From assembly GCF_051020985.1 (NCBI RefSeq), contig NC_135008.1, positions 6,758,001 to 6,822,000 of the forward strand: a stretch of 64,000 nt of DNA. Direction: 5' to 3'. Below, piece by piece: positions 1 to 12,258 of this stretch. Each line of letters opens with the position of its first letter. The stretch's first letter is position 1. This DNA comes from Nomia melanderi (lineage: Eukaryota > Arthropoda > Insecta > Hymenoptera > Halictidae). The notes below the pieces were generated by a model. That model worked only from the letters and a program-made list of their open reading frames with translations. It was not told the origin of the DNA and did no database searches. The position numbers and the translations under genes were made by a program.

Positions 1-291
1 GACGGATGTTCCGATTGTTGCGTTACCGAGCTGCTTCGACTCTTTATCGTCATTGTATCATCGATAAATTATCGTTAAACCCGGGATTTCGATGAACCAA
101 TCGAATTCAATCGGATTTCTTCGTATACTCGCACTCTTCTGCTTTTTGCACCCTTTTTCAAAATTTTTTCTATCTCTCTTATGCACGAGAACATTTAACT
201 CCGTTACAAGTCCCTTTCATTGAAAACCGATTTTCATATCAAACTCTTAAACACTAGAGAACAGGAAAATCAAATACCGATCTTTCGCTGC
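1..291. other. No feature recognised
   Basis: Mixed-composition non-coding DNA. I see no coding exon, RNA gene or repeat copy in it. Confidence 0.5.
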
Positions 292-516
292 TTAACCCTT
301 AAAATGCCAAGTGGAGTCCTATAGGGAGCCCAGAAAGTATGTTTCCTTAATAATTTTATTAATTTTTTATAATTTTTCATATCTTATCTGTTTTCTCTTT
401 CGTCATCGGCAAGTATTGATGATTTGTCTATTCTAAAAACATTATCGTTATTTTGTTTGTAGCCATGAACATACTGGGGTCTCCCGGAGGACTCCACTCA
501 GCATTTTAAGGGTTGA
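292..516. mobile_element. T12 TTAA-type MITE
   Basis: The left end is TTAA-CCCTTAAAATGCC followed by GTGGAGTCC. The right end is GGACTCCACTCAGCATTTTAAGGG followed by TTGA, its inverted complement with a decayed duplication. The terminal inverted repeats are about 25 bp with mismatches around an AT-rich centre without an open frame. The left end holds CCTATAGG (318-325) and the right end CTCCCGGAG, both short palindromes. TTAA flanks with CCC starts point to piggyBac-type mobilisation by inference. Confidence 0.75.
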
Positions 517-3231
517 ATAATTGAATTGTATTGTGCAACTTTCAGTTCCACATGCACGAACCTGAGGCGGCCGATGGGACGTCTTCAAAGGGTTCGGAAC
601 CGCCGCGCGGCGCAGCTGGAACACGTTTCTCGGCCCATCGGGTCCTCGAAAGTTTATTTAGCCGGAGGAGGACACAAAAGCCCGGAGCGTCCAGATTTTT
701 TTCCGCCAGGACTTCAACCGCAAACTGCGGTTTCGAACGAGCGGCCCGGTAACAAGCGGGAAATTTTTAATGAGCCCCCCTGTCTTCGTCGATTGCTGTT
801 GTTTCCCTCTCGTCGCGCATCCAGCGCGCGACCTCACGGATTCGAATAAAATGTACCGTCGAACCTCCTGGCCGGCGAGCAATTCGAATTCGCGCTAACG
901 TATCCGTCTACCGCGATTCAATAAATTACGCCTCGGCGTGAAATGCGCCGCTCGATGAAATTGCTTTACGCGTCGCCTCTGCTCGGCTCGGTTCGTTTCG
1001 ATTTAGACCGCTCGACGTCGAGCCCGCCCGTCGCGTTTCCCTCGACGGAACGGCGAGTCGTTCCCGTATTTCGACGAAATAAACGGTAATCGAGTGCTCG
1101 CGAAAATAATAAGTTATTAGATAAACTCCGCTTCATAGGAGTCCCGTGCTCTCCCCCGTGTTTGCCAAAGAAATTCAGCGTCCCCGTTTAACAATGACCG
1201 ACGCGCGCAAATCTGATTTCAGAGCCGATTGTGACTGGCAGCGGTTATTTTTACAGATTTTCTACACTCGAGGCTGCTATCAGCATCGTACGAAACAACG
1301 GTATTTCGAGACCGTTGCAATTTCATGGCATAGGAAAGATGGAGAATGAACGTGTCTCGTCGCGTTGTGTTTCGTCTAGTCAATTGCAACCTCGGAGCAC
1401 CGCGTGGACCGATTAGCGGTAACTGTGGTTTAATTGAAATTAATTTCTGGATTCGATTAGTCACAGTTCATCGATAGTTTCCTGGCAAATAAGGGCGTTT
1501 CCGCCCTTAAACCGCAAGGCGCTGGCAACCGGTTAATCAAACAATTTGCCGTTCAATTAATGCATTTCACGTGGCACGCGGCTAAATTAACCGTACCGTT
1601 CCTGAGCTCGGCGCTTTGATTGAACGCGACCTTTCTTTTTGCCCTCCCATGAAAAAAGAGAAAGGAAACATTATCGATTCCCCTGAATTTGCCATCGTTC
1701 GGCGGAATCCGAACGAGCTCACGGAATTGAAACGTCCTTCCGCGGTGCGCGGGTTAAACGATTCCAAACAATTTTTAATCGAACGCTGAATATCGATATC
1801 GTCCTCGCGACAGAGGAGACACGAGCGGTACCGTTCCGTTCCTGTCGTTCGGGACTGCGAAACTTAATTAACGATAATGCAGTTGTCCCGGCTACTATAA
1901 TTACCAGCCCGATTTTAACACTCGCTCGTATAATGCAGAAACGGCGTTCGATGCACACGCCCGGGCGCACTTTGGGCGCTTCGGAATCTCCGCCGTTTTA
2001 TTAAATATTTTTAGGGACGCCGATAACGTCGATTATCCGGGGAGGGGTTGTTTCGATGAATCCGTTTAACGGGCTCCATTACCGGCCGCGTAAAGCAACG
2101 AAAAATATACCCTCCTCCGGTGAATCAAATTCGCGTGGTTATGCGAAAAATTGATAGCGGCTGGTGTACGGAGGAAATTTCAGACGGCGCTGGCTCGAGG
2201 GGGAAACGTACGCGAGGGTGGGACAATAGAAGGGGTGACGCGAGAGGCAAGAAGGGCGGAGACCGAGTATAAAGGGCCAGGATTCTGAGTGGGTGGATTT
2301 TAATAAATCGGAGAGGGTGGCGTAAGAGGGATAAAGGATCGAGGACGAAGGAAAGCAAGGCAAATTAAAGTGAATCAAGAGAAATAGGTGGATTAAAATG
2401 AATATAGACGCGCGTAATGAGTGTTGTCAGGGAACGGGATAAAGACGTCGTTAACGATTCGCGCGGAGGCGCATCGAGCAGCTCGCAACGAAAGGAATTA
2501 GCTACACGTACTCGGGGACTGTTAATTCTGGTTTATTGGAGACGAGTCCGCCGAGGTCTAAATTAAAGCGTCTACTTTTAACGGACGACATCGCTCGTTC
2601 AGCGGGCCAGCCTTGATTTACTTCGTGCCTTCCCTTTTTTCCAGCGATCGTATGTGGGTCACGAAACATCGCGAGAATAGCGCCGACGCAGGGCCACGGA
2701 ACACGGCCGAACGACCGAGGAAGCCAAGAGACATCACGATTCGTGGCAAATAGCTCCATTTCACCGAGATTTGTACCTCCATTAAACTTCCATGGCCTTC
2801 CCCTAAGAATTCCCCGGACCTGTAATTTCGTTGCTCTTTCGATTCGTCCGCGGCTGTGCGAGAATCGATTCGACCGACCAGCCAATTCGAAAATTCGACG
2901 TGCGAACGACGTGCCCTGTGTCGAATGAAAACTGGAACGAACAACAATGTTTTCCGCTTAAACAGATTCGCCGATGGTGTCGGTTCCTCCGGCGAAGAGC
3001 GACGGTGTTCTTTTCCCGCTCGATAACGAGATTGTTGACGTAATTGGTTCTTTCTACCGCGCCGTTACGTCTTAATTGGGACTAAGGTGGTACGGATAGC
3101 CGTGGAATAAAGTGATTAACTTGATCACGGGAAGGTAAATGGAAATTACATTTTTTAATTCATTTCATTTGTCACATTCATCACACTTTATTATTTAATA
3201 CATTTAATACAATTTAGTACATCGTATAAAT
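517..3231. other. GC-rich non-coding DNA
   Basis: CpG-rich sequence with many chance open frames on both strands, none resembling a known protein. A purine-rich stretch lies at about 2190-2400. No repeat copy was recognised. Confidence 0.5.
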
Positions 3232-3455
3232 ACTCGATACTAGAACTACCGCACCGGTCAAAATGACTGGTTGTTGTTTCGTTTCGCAATTATTGATATC
3301 TTCGAAGCATTGAGTACTCGAGGTGATTTTGAAAAGAAATACTGTTACTTGAATACTATAACGAATGTCCGAAGAAACTGAAAATAATCTATAGTTACAA
3401 TTTTTATAGGGATTACATATCAATCGTATCGAATGCTCGGTAATTCTAGTGTTAA
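3232..3455. mobile_element. T3 TTAA-type MITE (left end decayed)
   Basis: Left end CTAGAACTACCGCACC and right end TAATTCTAGTG-TTAA. A palindrome with arms CCGGTCA and TGACTGG lies at 3254-3270, about 20 bp inside the left end. The interior matches the copy at 48582-48791, including GAATACTATAACGAAT and TACATATCAATCGTA. No open frame. Confidence 0.7.
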
Positions 3456-3530
3456 CACATTGACTGCCACGGTGGTCATCGATGACCGGAGCTTCCGAAT
3501 TGCTGAAGAACAATTATAATAAAAAGCTTG
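3452..3530. mobile_element. T4-like terminus, one end only
   Basis: Starts TTAACACATTGACTGCC and shares its TTAA with the T3 element to the left. A perfect 14 bp palindrome, GGTCATCGATGACC, lies at 3474-3487. I cannot place the other end. Confidence 0.45.
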
Positions 3531-5538
3531 ATTTTAAATAAAACTTACACGCCATTTGCATCGTTCCGTCGTCTAAAATCGTCAGAGACCGTTCGACCCT
3601 TTGGAGGGTGAACCCTTTGGCAGCGGTGATCGAACGAAACGGTAAGCGCCGTTCCCAACACACATACGTATCGGGGCGAGTCGAAGGACTGTTATCTTGC
3701 GGGTATGTACGCCCGCCTAAGTAGATAAGGGCCGTTCCGTCTCTAAAGCTATTAGATAGGCGCGCGTGCGCGGCCGCACGGACACACCTAACCCTGGTCA
3801 AATGTTAGCAACCCCTATTTCAATTTTACGCCGGCTTCCCCGAAAGCCCATCGCCAGACGCGAGGCAGCTGGAGGATAATTGTGGCGCGGATTTATTCGT
3901 CTGTCCCGCCGTCCGGCTCTCCGCGCCCCATATACCCCGTTAATGCGCTCCGCGTAATAATGGCCGGATCTTTCTAATCACTCCGGAATACCTTGGCCTC
4001 TGCTCGGATACCGGCTCATAATACGGTGCAGGCGGCCGTTATCCTGAAAGAGTGCGCCTCCTTTGAAACCGAAGTCCCGTTTACCTTCCTTCCGCGTCGG
4101 GCTCGCCACTTTGAGCGGTCCGTAAAAAAGAAATGGAGATTCCCGGTAATAAACGATCGTCGAAATGAAACGTCGGATCTCGATAGTAATCACGACCTCC
4201 CAGAGCCGTCTGTACCGCGGGGCAATCATTTATGGATTAAAGACGGCTCTTTCTTCCCGATTCCGACGTATCTTCATCAAGCGCGCGCGCTGAAAGGGAA
4301 CGCGCTGGTCAACGACGCGTTTACATTTCCCTCGCACGAATTCAGAAGAAGAGTCTGGTCAGTAGACGCTGCGATTTTTATTATGTTCCCCGTGAATAAC
4401 ATTTCAAACGCTGTCCCGATGCGCGCAGGACGATCACGCGAAAGGCGAACGATCGAGCCGCGAAACGCGAGTAATTGAATGCTCAAGCGTCAGGACGAGT
4501 CGATTTAAATGCATTAGGGTCTCGAGAACTTTCTTATTAACTGAAAGCGACCGTGATCGGATTCGGCGAGCTCTTTGTATCCTGAATACTTGATGACACG
4601 AGCGGCGAACGCTCCCGGCGACGGGATCCCTGTATACCCGTGTGTGCGCGTGTCAATCGATGCGCATCAAGTGTATCGACTTCAAACGCTCCGCCCTGTA
4701 CGTCTCGCCGTTACGACAAATTCTCCCTCGCCGGGGATCCCTCTCGGAAGTTAATTTCGCAGGTACGGGCGCGAGGGTAATCCGCGGAGTAATTTTCCCC
4801 GCGCGCGAATCATATTTTTGACTCGCGAGCAATTCGTTCCCGAAGCGTCGCGATCATCCCGGATAACTTTGATCCCCGTTTGTTCGCATTCCGTTGTCGT
4901 TGTCCGTTTACCTGGCGTCGCCGCGGCCCGCCTGTTATTACTGTACCGTTGAATCTACTCGACGAATGTCGGCAATTAAGGATTAGAGGGGAAAATCCAT
5001 TCGACCGTTTCCCGTGAAGCGGTTTACGACGTTACCGGGGGGCCGAGCAACGCGCAAACTTTTCGTGCCGTTCTTTATCCCCGCTAGTTACGAGAAGCGC
5101 CTCGCGTTTGTTAGAAATAAAGCTGCGGTAAATGGTAGAATTAAGAGTGGCTTACGAGGCGGACGGTCGCGTTTGTAATCTTTTTCCGTGGCGCGGCTCG
5201 TCGACCGTGGACCGACGAGGTCGATAAGTCCTCGTCCCGGGGTGAAAATGTTCGTTTAATCGACGTCGGACCTCCTCCGCTCGCGAGCGACCGCCCTAAG
5301 TCAATCTTTTCGTCGCGTGGCCCGGCCTCTTGCTTCTTCTTTTCAATAAATTCGAAGATGGAGCGGGGCTGATGGAAACTTTCAACCGGCCGGTCATTTA
5401 TCACGATCGAGGCTGCTCGACGAACCGGGAGGCTCCGAGTTTAAGTGCAATCCGGGCCGATCGCTCGCTCGAACACCGGATTCCTCGTGTAAAGACTATT
5501 CATTCTAGCCCGACGCTCGCGTAGAGTGTCGTGTTTAT
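3531..5538. other. GC-rich non-coding DNA
   Basis: No recognised gene. The minus frame at 3801-3514 is open for 95 codons and runs into a good donor-like site (GTGTAAGT, about 3554), with a possible acceptor near 3721, but its protein is not recognised. Other open frames here look like chance. Confidence 0.45.
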
Positions 5539-6073
5539 TTAACCCTAATCGTACCACGCGTTTTTAGAACGAATCGTGCCGCGTGACTCTCGGTCGCTTA
5601 TGAGAGTAAAAGGAATTACTAGAACGTCATTGTTTTCGTTCATACCCAAATTTTAACACATTGCGTACCGGCTAATTTTCAGAAAACTGAATGGAACTTA
5701 TATCACTATACATAGAAAAATTCAGATATATTGTTGTGTAATATATTTTAAATAGATAATCACTTCGAATTAAATTTTATATTTTTTCAGAAAACTGAAT
5801 TGAACTTATATCACTATACATAGAAAAATTCAGATATATATTTGTGTAATATATTTTAAATAGATAATCAATTCGAATTAAATTTTATATTTTCTCGATA
5901 CTGTGGTAATTAGCGAAGTTGCATAGCTAAGTGTCTTTATATAAAAACGAGATTTCTCGTTACCGGCAATGTGTTAAAAGCCTAAAAGAACTCTTGGAAA
6001 TGCAATATGAAATAATAAAAAAATTTATTTAAGAGTTCAAATGTAACTCACATCGTGGTCCGACTAGGGTTAA
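5539..6073. mobile_element. T11 TTAA-type element, split by a T5 insertion
   Basis: Left end TTAA-CCCTAATCGTACCACG and right end CGTGGTCCGACTAGGG-TTAA are inverted complements with few mismatches. The T5 element at 5653-5977 sits inside, bounded by TTAA on both sides. Without it T11 is about 210 bp. The interior has no open frame. Confidence 0.75.
5653..5977. mobile_element. T5 TTAA-type MITE with internal 108 bp duplication
   Basis: Ends are TTAA-CACATTGCGTACCGG and TACCGGCAATGTG-TTAA. Bases 5681-5788 are repeated nearly exactly at 5789-5896 in direct orientation, so this copy is 325 bp against 246 bp for the copy at 57824-58069. It is nested in T11. Confidence 0.85.
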
Positions 6074-8884
6074 AAATTTGCTCGACGCCTCTCCCTTATT
6101 ACCGCTCGATCGTCGGATCGAATCGTTCGGGGCGCGATCGAAACAGGACACCGGCGCAGCGCGGTTTCTTCGTGGAATTCACAATTTTTGTGGAAACGAA
6201 GAGATAGCCTATCGGCGTTTAACGTTGCGTTACGCGAGCTGACGTTTCCGTCGATACGTGGCTATCGATTTTCAGTCACGATATCTTACCATCTGCGGGA
6301 ACACATCGGTCGCAGGCTTCACTCCGTAAATTTCAGGACAGGAAGTCCCCGAAGTGTCAAGACTCTTAAACCGCAACGAATCTACCGGATATCTATCCAC
6401 GTAGCGGAACGTGTATGATAGACAGAGTTCGGGAGTCGGTGCCGTAATACCTCAGGAGTGACGTTTGTGTATTTCGCTCGGCGTAGCAATTTTTTTCGCC
6501 CCCCGCCCGCAAAATATTCGCCGACCTTTTTAAACGTTCGTCGAGCTTCGGTGTCTCTTAATCGCCGCCAGTCGACGTCTCTAGCGTCTAAATCTATCGG
6601 AACTTCGAGAGATCCACGGGAAAAGCAACGCGATCCGCGCAGCAGCTGGATCCAGGAATCGTAGCTCGAAGGGGGAACGTCGGCTGACGTCAATGCGGAA
6701 ACACGAGTGGAATTTCACGTTCGTCTCGCGAGACTGCCGCAATTCTCTTCGCCGTCGATTGCGCTATCAACTCCGCGGGGCGCTACGCCACGTCAATGAT
6801 TCCTCTTCCGCGCGATGATCTTGATCCCTGCGAGGGAAACGCCGGACGGACTCGTCCAGGAATAACGTGCGCGCGTCCGTCGGTTCGAACGCGAAAGGCA
6901 TCCGCGTTCGAGGCTGGATTCGCCAACGTTGAGAGTCCTTTGTGCGCCAGTCTCGAATTTTTCGCGAATCCCGCGGCGGATGTTCGAAAGAAACAATCGT
7001 GAGTCGAGCATCGTTCGCAACCGAACTGCTGTAATTTAACCACTTGCGCTGGAAAGACGTTCCCGTTGCAAAATTCTCAATTATGTCTTTCACGCATTGA
7101 CAATTTTGTTGCGTTACACCTATTAGATTGTTTTGAAATGTATCTTAATACAGAATGATTAACAAACAAAATTGGTGTACTTGACGGTCTCCTCAACTAT
7201 ATTTCCTTCGATCCAATAAATCTAAACGAAATATCAGAAAAATGAAACCGAAACGAGTCATCGAGTTCCTAAATACACTGCCGTAGTTTATAATTTCTAA
7301 CAACAATATCTACAGGACAAATTTCATTTCCATTACGTAAAATACAGGATTACTGCCGTGACAAATATGCGACGCTGCCAGCGAACGCGTTAACGTCCAG
7401 CCTCGCAGGAAAATAATCCACTCCCCGTCCGCCCCGTCGCTCTTTACATTCCGCCGCGGAAAGAATGCTCCGTAAATATCTTGTCTCCCGGCGAACAGTG
7501 GTTCAGCGCGAAATTGATTCGACCGCAAGCGACGGGGAAAACGTTCCGAATATCGCAATACTGTTTGCGCTCGCCGAGACAATAGGAACGAAGCCGGCAA
7601 TATTGACTTTTATTATCTTACGTTTCCGCCGATGGCGGATGATACTTTCCTCGGAGAGCCTTCCGATTGCTTCAATTTCGTCTCGCGGCGAATTCCCCGG
7701 GAGCCGCGAACGTTCGTTCGTTCATCTCCGCGGAGCCGGCGAAGAAAGCTTCCATGAATCACGCGAGCCCGCGCGAGGAGACAAGTATTTATAACGCGTT
7801 TAAGCGTATCCTTCCGAGGAAGGTTGTTATCCAGAAGGGTATCGTGAATCCTGCCGTAGCGAGGGGCGACGGCGGCAACGGGGGGCGAGGCAACGCGATT
7901 CGACTCCGCTCGAAGACGGCCGTCGGTGAATCTGAAATTCCGCCGACATCTACCCGCGCCGGCGGCTGATTTCACCCAGCTCACGTACCCGGCCCTACTG
8001 TAAACTCCGTCCGACATAACGATGTATTCCCGGTCGATATACAAAGGCGCATCTAAATCCTCGGAGCTTTGGCCCGATAGACGCTTTGGCCTAGCCCGGC
8101 GGCTTAATAGAACACGAAACTCGGATCGGAGCAGCTCGTCGACGTCGAACTGGAACCGGGAGCAGCGTCGGCGCCGGGACCACCCACGATTGCCTCCGCT
8201 CCTCGTTCGAACAACCGGCTCTCTATGTAGATAGATGGTAATTCTGACAAACATACCGTCACTTGCATTTTAGATGGCCGAGGAAATTGCCGATCCGAGA
8301 AATCATCCGCGAGCGGCGCGCGACCGAATCCGCTCGAACGTTCCGAGAAGAGCCTGGAGACTCGACGGACATCGATATCACGCGCGGAACCCCCGCGATA
8401 AATACGATCGATACTCCGTTCGTGCGTATCACTTTTGAGTTGTAAATCCGTAAAAATCCGTGTATCGAATGTACACACTGTCGGAGGATCGAGTCGCGCC
8501 GGAGGATCCCAGGGCTGTTTGAAGATTCCTCGAGTGTTTCAGATTGGACGACGGAAACGGCGGACAGGGGTAAGGTTTCCCGCGGAAAAATTGCCGAATC
8601 GGGGACTCGAAGGATTGGGATTCCGGAAGCACGCGGACGCGTCGTTTGTTTCGAACGGACTCGGCGGCTTTGCATCCCGAAGCTTTCATCCTTGGATATT
8701 TTCTGTTGGCTTTAAGGGGGAGTAATAAATCAGTGTTCATTTAACCTCTTCGAGGATACTGGCGAGGATTTGATTTTAACGTTGACGTCCGTAGAATGGA
8801 CACTTTTTCCGAATGTTTTTCATAATTATAGTGCAGGTATCACGTTAGCTAAGTTGTCTTTAGGTTTCACCCTTTGCGGTCGTA
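6074..8884. other. GC-rich non-coding DNA
   Basis: CpG-rich sequence with long chance frames (7613-8254 and 8104-8478, minus), none recognised. The second ends in a Ser/Thr-rich tail and a stop at about 8107; it is listed as a weak candidate terminal exon in the findings. Confidence 0.45.
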
Positions 8885-9053
8885 TTAACCCTTTGTGGAC
8901 GAAGATTCTTTGAAATATAGAAAAATGTCGGCAGATGAAGCTGAATTATGTATTGTACTGTTGTTTTAGTAATTAAATCATCCGTTTGAGATTTAGTGTT
9001 GCAAATATGAACATCTGATCTCAAAATGTCGACGTTCGTCCGTGAAGGATTAA
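8885..9053. mobile_element. T2 TTAA-type MITE
   Basis: Left end TTAA-CCCTTTGTGGACGAAG; right end CGTTCGTCCGTGAAGGA-TTAA. The TTAA at 9050-9053 is shared with the T1 element that follows. The interior (GATTCTTTGAAATAT, CAGATGAAGCT) matches copies at 27366, 13735 and 29126. Confidence 0.8.
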
Positions 9054-9277
9054 CCCTTTGGACTCGGAAATTTCTCATTAGAAATATTTAACATTTTTTT
9101 ATGAAAACGATATAAAATTAACTGAAAGGCAAAGCACAAGTATATTAAGGAACAAAGCTATTTTATTCCAATATTTATTGAGGCGTTATACAAAGTTCAA
9201 CATTAAATATATTTTATAATTTTACTGCGTCAAATCAAGTGGTGACTGAGAATCACCTCCCGAGTGCAAAGGGTTAA
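9050..9277. mobile_element. T1 TTAA-type MITE
   Basis: Left end TTAA-CCCTTTGGACTCGG; right end CCGAGTGCAAAGGG-TTAA. A palindrome with arms GGTGA and TCACC lies at 9241-9257, 20 bp inside the right end. It abuts T2 on the left and another element on the right through shared TTAA tetranucleotides. Confidence 0.8.
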
Positions 9278-9505
9278 TTATATACGTATGTGTGAACGAT
9301 AGCAACGTAATGAAACGAAATATTGAAATATTAAAATTGCATTAAGCTAAATTAAAATGATAAACGAAATGTATTATTTTCTTAAAACTTTAGATAGATT
9401 TCATACGATAATAAAGTTTCATTTAACATAAACATTAGACTGTATACGTCTGGAATGATGAGAGAGCTTCGGTGTCTAAGAAGACACACGATCGCAAAGG
9501 GTTAA
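9274..9505. mobile_element. T1-like element with one clear end
   Basis: The right end is GATCGCAAAGGG-TTAA, with palindrome GTGTCT-AAGA-AGACAC at 9472-9487 just inside. The left boundary is the TTAA shared with the preceding T1 element, where no matching inverted end is visible. It may be a recombinant or truncated copy. Confidence 0.45.
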
Positions 9506-9540
9506 AAGTGAAGAGGGCGAAGGAGACTCTTCACTTTTAA
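9502..9540. repeat. Perfect TTAA-capped hairpin
   Basis: TTAAAAGTGAAGAG (9502-9515) is followed by an 11 base spacer and its exact reverse complement (9527-9540). The 14 bp arms start and end in TTAA, as expected of a residual pair of element ends with almost no interior. Confidence 0.8.
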
Positions 9541-9676
9541 ACCCATCAGCTAGCATGTGACTCTATCTTCTTCCATCTTCGTTCGATTCGTGTTAAGTTG
9601 AACAAAATAAACCGCAGTTAAATGGAAACTAAGATCATTTTCGTCTGTTCTCGAAAAGAATTCGGCCCTGAAGAGA

Positions 9677-9848
9677 TTAACCCTTTGTCCTACGATATCG
9701 TTTTTAAATAGAATTCAACAAACATAAATATTCAATCTGTTTGAATACAAAATACATGTTATTCCTTCGTTATCACTGACTATATCTTATAACACACGTC
9801 GACATAGAATAAGAATAAAATCTCCTCTTATTTTCAACAGATTATTAA
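9677..9848. mobile_element. T7-like fragment between TTAA sites
   Basis: Begins TTAA-CCCTTTGTCCTACGA and contains ATTCAACAAACATAAATATT, resembling the T7 interior at 32080. No matching right terminus is seen before the next T1 element at 9845. Confidence 0.4.
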
Positions 9849-10088
9849 CCCTTTGCACTCGAGAGGCGACTCAGTCGCCATTTGGTTTGATACAGCAAAA
9901 TTACAAAGTTTGATGTATCGTATAATATTAAAGTTCATTTAACGTGATTATCCATGAAATATTAAAATAGAATAGTTCTATCCCTTGATTTCTATATTAT
10001 TTATATTAATGTTATAAATTAAGGTTCTAATTTCATTAGAAAATGAAGAATATATCTAACAGAACAATGTTCGAGTGCAATGGGTTAA
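9845..10088. mobile_element. T1 TTAA-type MITE, complete
   Basis: Left end TTAA-CCCTTTGCACTCGAG; right end TTCGAGTGCAATGGG-TTAA. The palindrome GGCGAC-TCA-GTCGCC (9865-9879) lies 20 bp inside the left end only. The interior is AT-rich and without an open frame. Confidence 0.88.
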
Positions 10089-12144
10089 TAAGTTAGATCG
10101 ATCAGAAGTCGAATGGAAATCACAGAGCAAGGTGTTAACTAAGAGTAAACACCACTTTTTTTCAGTACAACAGCTCGCGACGTAGAAACTACTTGTCCTA
10201 CGAGCACCATCATAGAAATCGATACTCGTTTTTCCTTTTAATGGAGCACAGTTTCCTCCGGCCGAGTCCACGGACAGCTGTCATTGCCAATTCTCTTTCT
10301 AACATTTCCTTCGTCGCGAGCTACCGTATGCCGCACCCGAGGCATCCCGACACACACTTGAAATTCACGTGTTGCGCGGAGTAAACCGATTTCCCCGAAG
10401 ATAAACGTTTCTTCGAATATCGATGGACGCGCCGCGGTATCTCGGGGGCGTCTCGTTAGGCCGGAAGCGTCTGGTTTTCCGAGGCGGCGCAAATAAACGC
10501 GCTCGAAGAACGGAAATATCCCGCGGAGGTAAAAACAGCGCGCGAACACGCCACGTACTCGAGGTTTCATAGCGGCGGCCCGATGAAAACCGCGGACGGC
10601 AATAATTCTGTTTCGAAGCACCCTTCGATCACGATCGATTCGGTGTTTTATGCCCGCCGCTTTATGTCCGTCGCGATTCCGTTTTTACGACGCCAGCCTC
10701 GCGATGGAAGTCACGGAGGAAGCATTACGCGGCCGTTCGTGTGCATTAGAGCGTGTAACGGTGTAAATCAATGCGGCTGAATGTTTTTCATCGTTACCCG
10801 TGAACGTTGTCGCCTCCGGGGGTTAAACGAGCATCCGGATCATCGTTCGGATCCGTTTTAACGACACGGTGGGCGGCGCGAGTTCGAGCGGCGATAAGAT
10901 TACGAGAAGCACACGCGAAAATTCGCAACGGTGGACCGGAGTCCGGTGAACGGTCGAGGTAAAAACTCGCGACTCCATTACCCCGGATGTTTACGTTCTA
11001 CGGGGACCGTTTCGAAGCGGGTCGGGAAATAAAGAAGCCGGTTTAAGCGGAAAACCGCGCTCGTTCGGACCGTTGCCGGTCTCTAACGGAATCTTCGCAG
11101 CGGCGTTCGTCGCATTCGCCGCGTTCGTCGCGCTCGTCGCGGCTCGCGAACCGGAAAACGGGCTGGAAGAAAGAAACGGCTCGCGGCGAGCTTCAGCCGG
11201 GCGGACCTCGTTTCCCTGGGAGTTATTAATGGCCGAGATTTTATTAGAACGACGCCGAACAGACGTATCTCGTGTTTACGTTTGCCGCGCGAGCCCGCAA
11301 ATTAAATCGGATCTGCCGACTTCTCGTATTTACGCAGGCAGGTGTGAAATGCTTTCGCGCACGCATCCTTGCGTGCCTCGGCGCCCTCTCGGCCGAGCGG
11401 CCATTCGTTCTTCGGCCTCGACCGTCCCTCCAGCCTTCGCGCGGAAGCTTTTCACCGTTCCCGCTCGCGGATAATCGAACGACCATCGTCGAACGTTTAC
11501 GATTCGCTGTGTTACCGTCGCGTGTAGGGTTTGACGGTTGGTAGGTTTATACTCCGCGTTTCAACTGTTTGTTAAGAAGCAACTGTTAACGCGTTGCCTT
11601 ATGATATATGTTGTTCATGCACGCTGTCTAGGTAAATGTTAGTTGGACGTAGCGTAACACTTTCACACGCCGAATTAACTTTGTGTGAAATGGTTGGGAT
11701 GAAAACAGGCCTCCTCCTTTTATCGGTTGATAGTGGACTGTATTTGTTGATTGATAATGAGTGTGTGTTTGTCCAGTGAGTACAGCGTGATTTGTAATTA
11801 ACTTGCGTCGACTACATGTCTGTCTGCCTCTATCGTCAGTCTGTAACTCTATATACAGGCTGGAAATTATAAAGCGTTACAGTCGAATATATGTTAATTA
11901 TACGCAAAAATATTTCGGAAGAAAGTTCAATACCGAGAGGGACGTCGCGTGGTGGAACTTTTATTTTTCCTGGTGGACACTCCAAGGTGAGGTGAAGGTC
12001 AACTTTCTTTTTTTTAAATGGAATAACATGTTCTTTTTACCCACCATCAAATACTGCGTTTCAAGACGAATTCAACGACCTATGACTCAAGGTCATTCAA
12101 ACTTGCAGGGAAATGGAGAAGGTGTGACTTAAAGGTGCGACCTA
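10089..12144. other. GC-rich non-coding DNA
   Basis: Repeat-poor, CpG-rich sequence from 10200 to 11550, then AT-richer sequence. No exon is recognised. Frames such as 11803-12132 (plus) have unusual compositions and no known motifs. Confidence 0.5.
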
Positions 12145-12258
12145 AAATATTTTGATTTCTCAAATGAAAATCATTTCGTATAGACTATTTAGCAACACAT
12201 CGGTAACCTTCAATTCTCATTATGCGAATACTCGAATTTTCCGATTCCGCCCACAGGC
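12145..12258 (-). repeat. R1 dispersed repeat, fragment
   Basis: Reverse-oriented R1 piece with AAATGAAAATCATTTCGTA, TTTAGCAACACATCGGTAAC and CTTCAATTCTCATTATGCG, ending at CCCACAGG where GC-rich DNA resumes. Confidence 0.75.

Noticed and set aside
7613..8254. 213-codon minus-strand frame
   Set aside because: Arginine-rich composition typical of random frames in CpG-rich DNA; no motif recognised.
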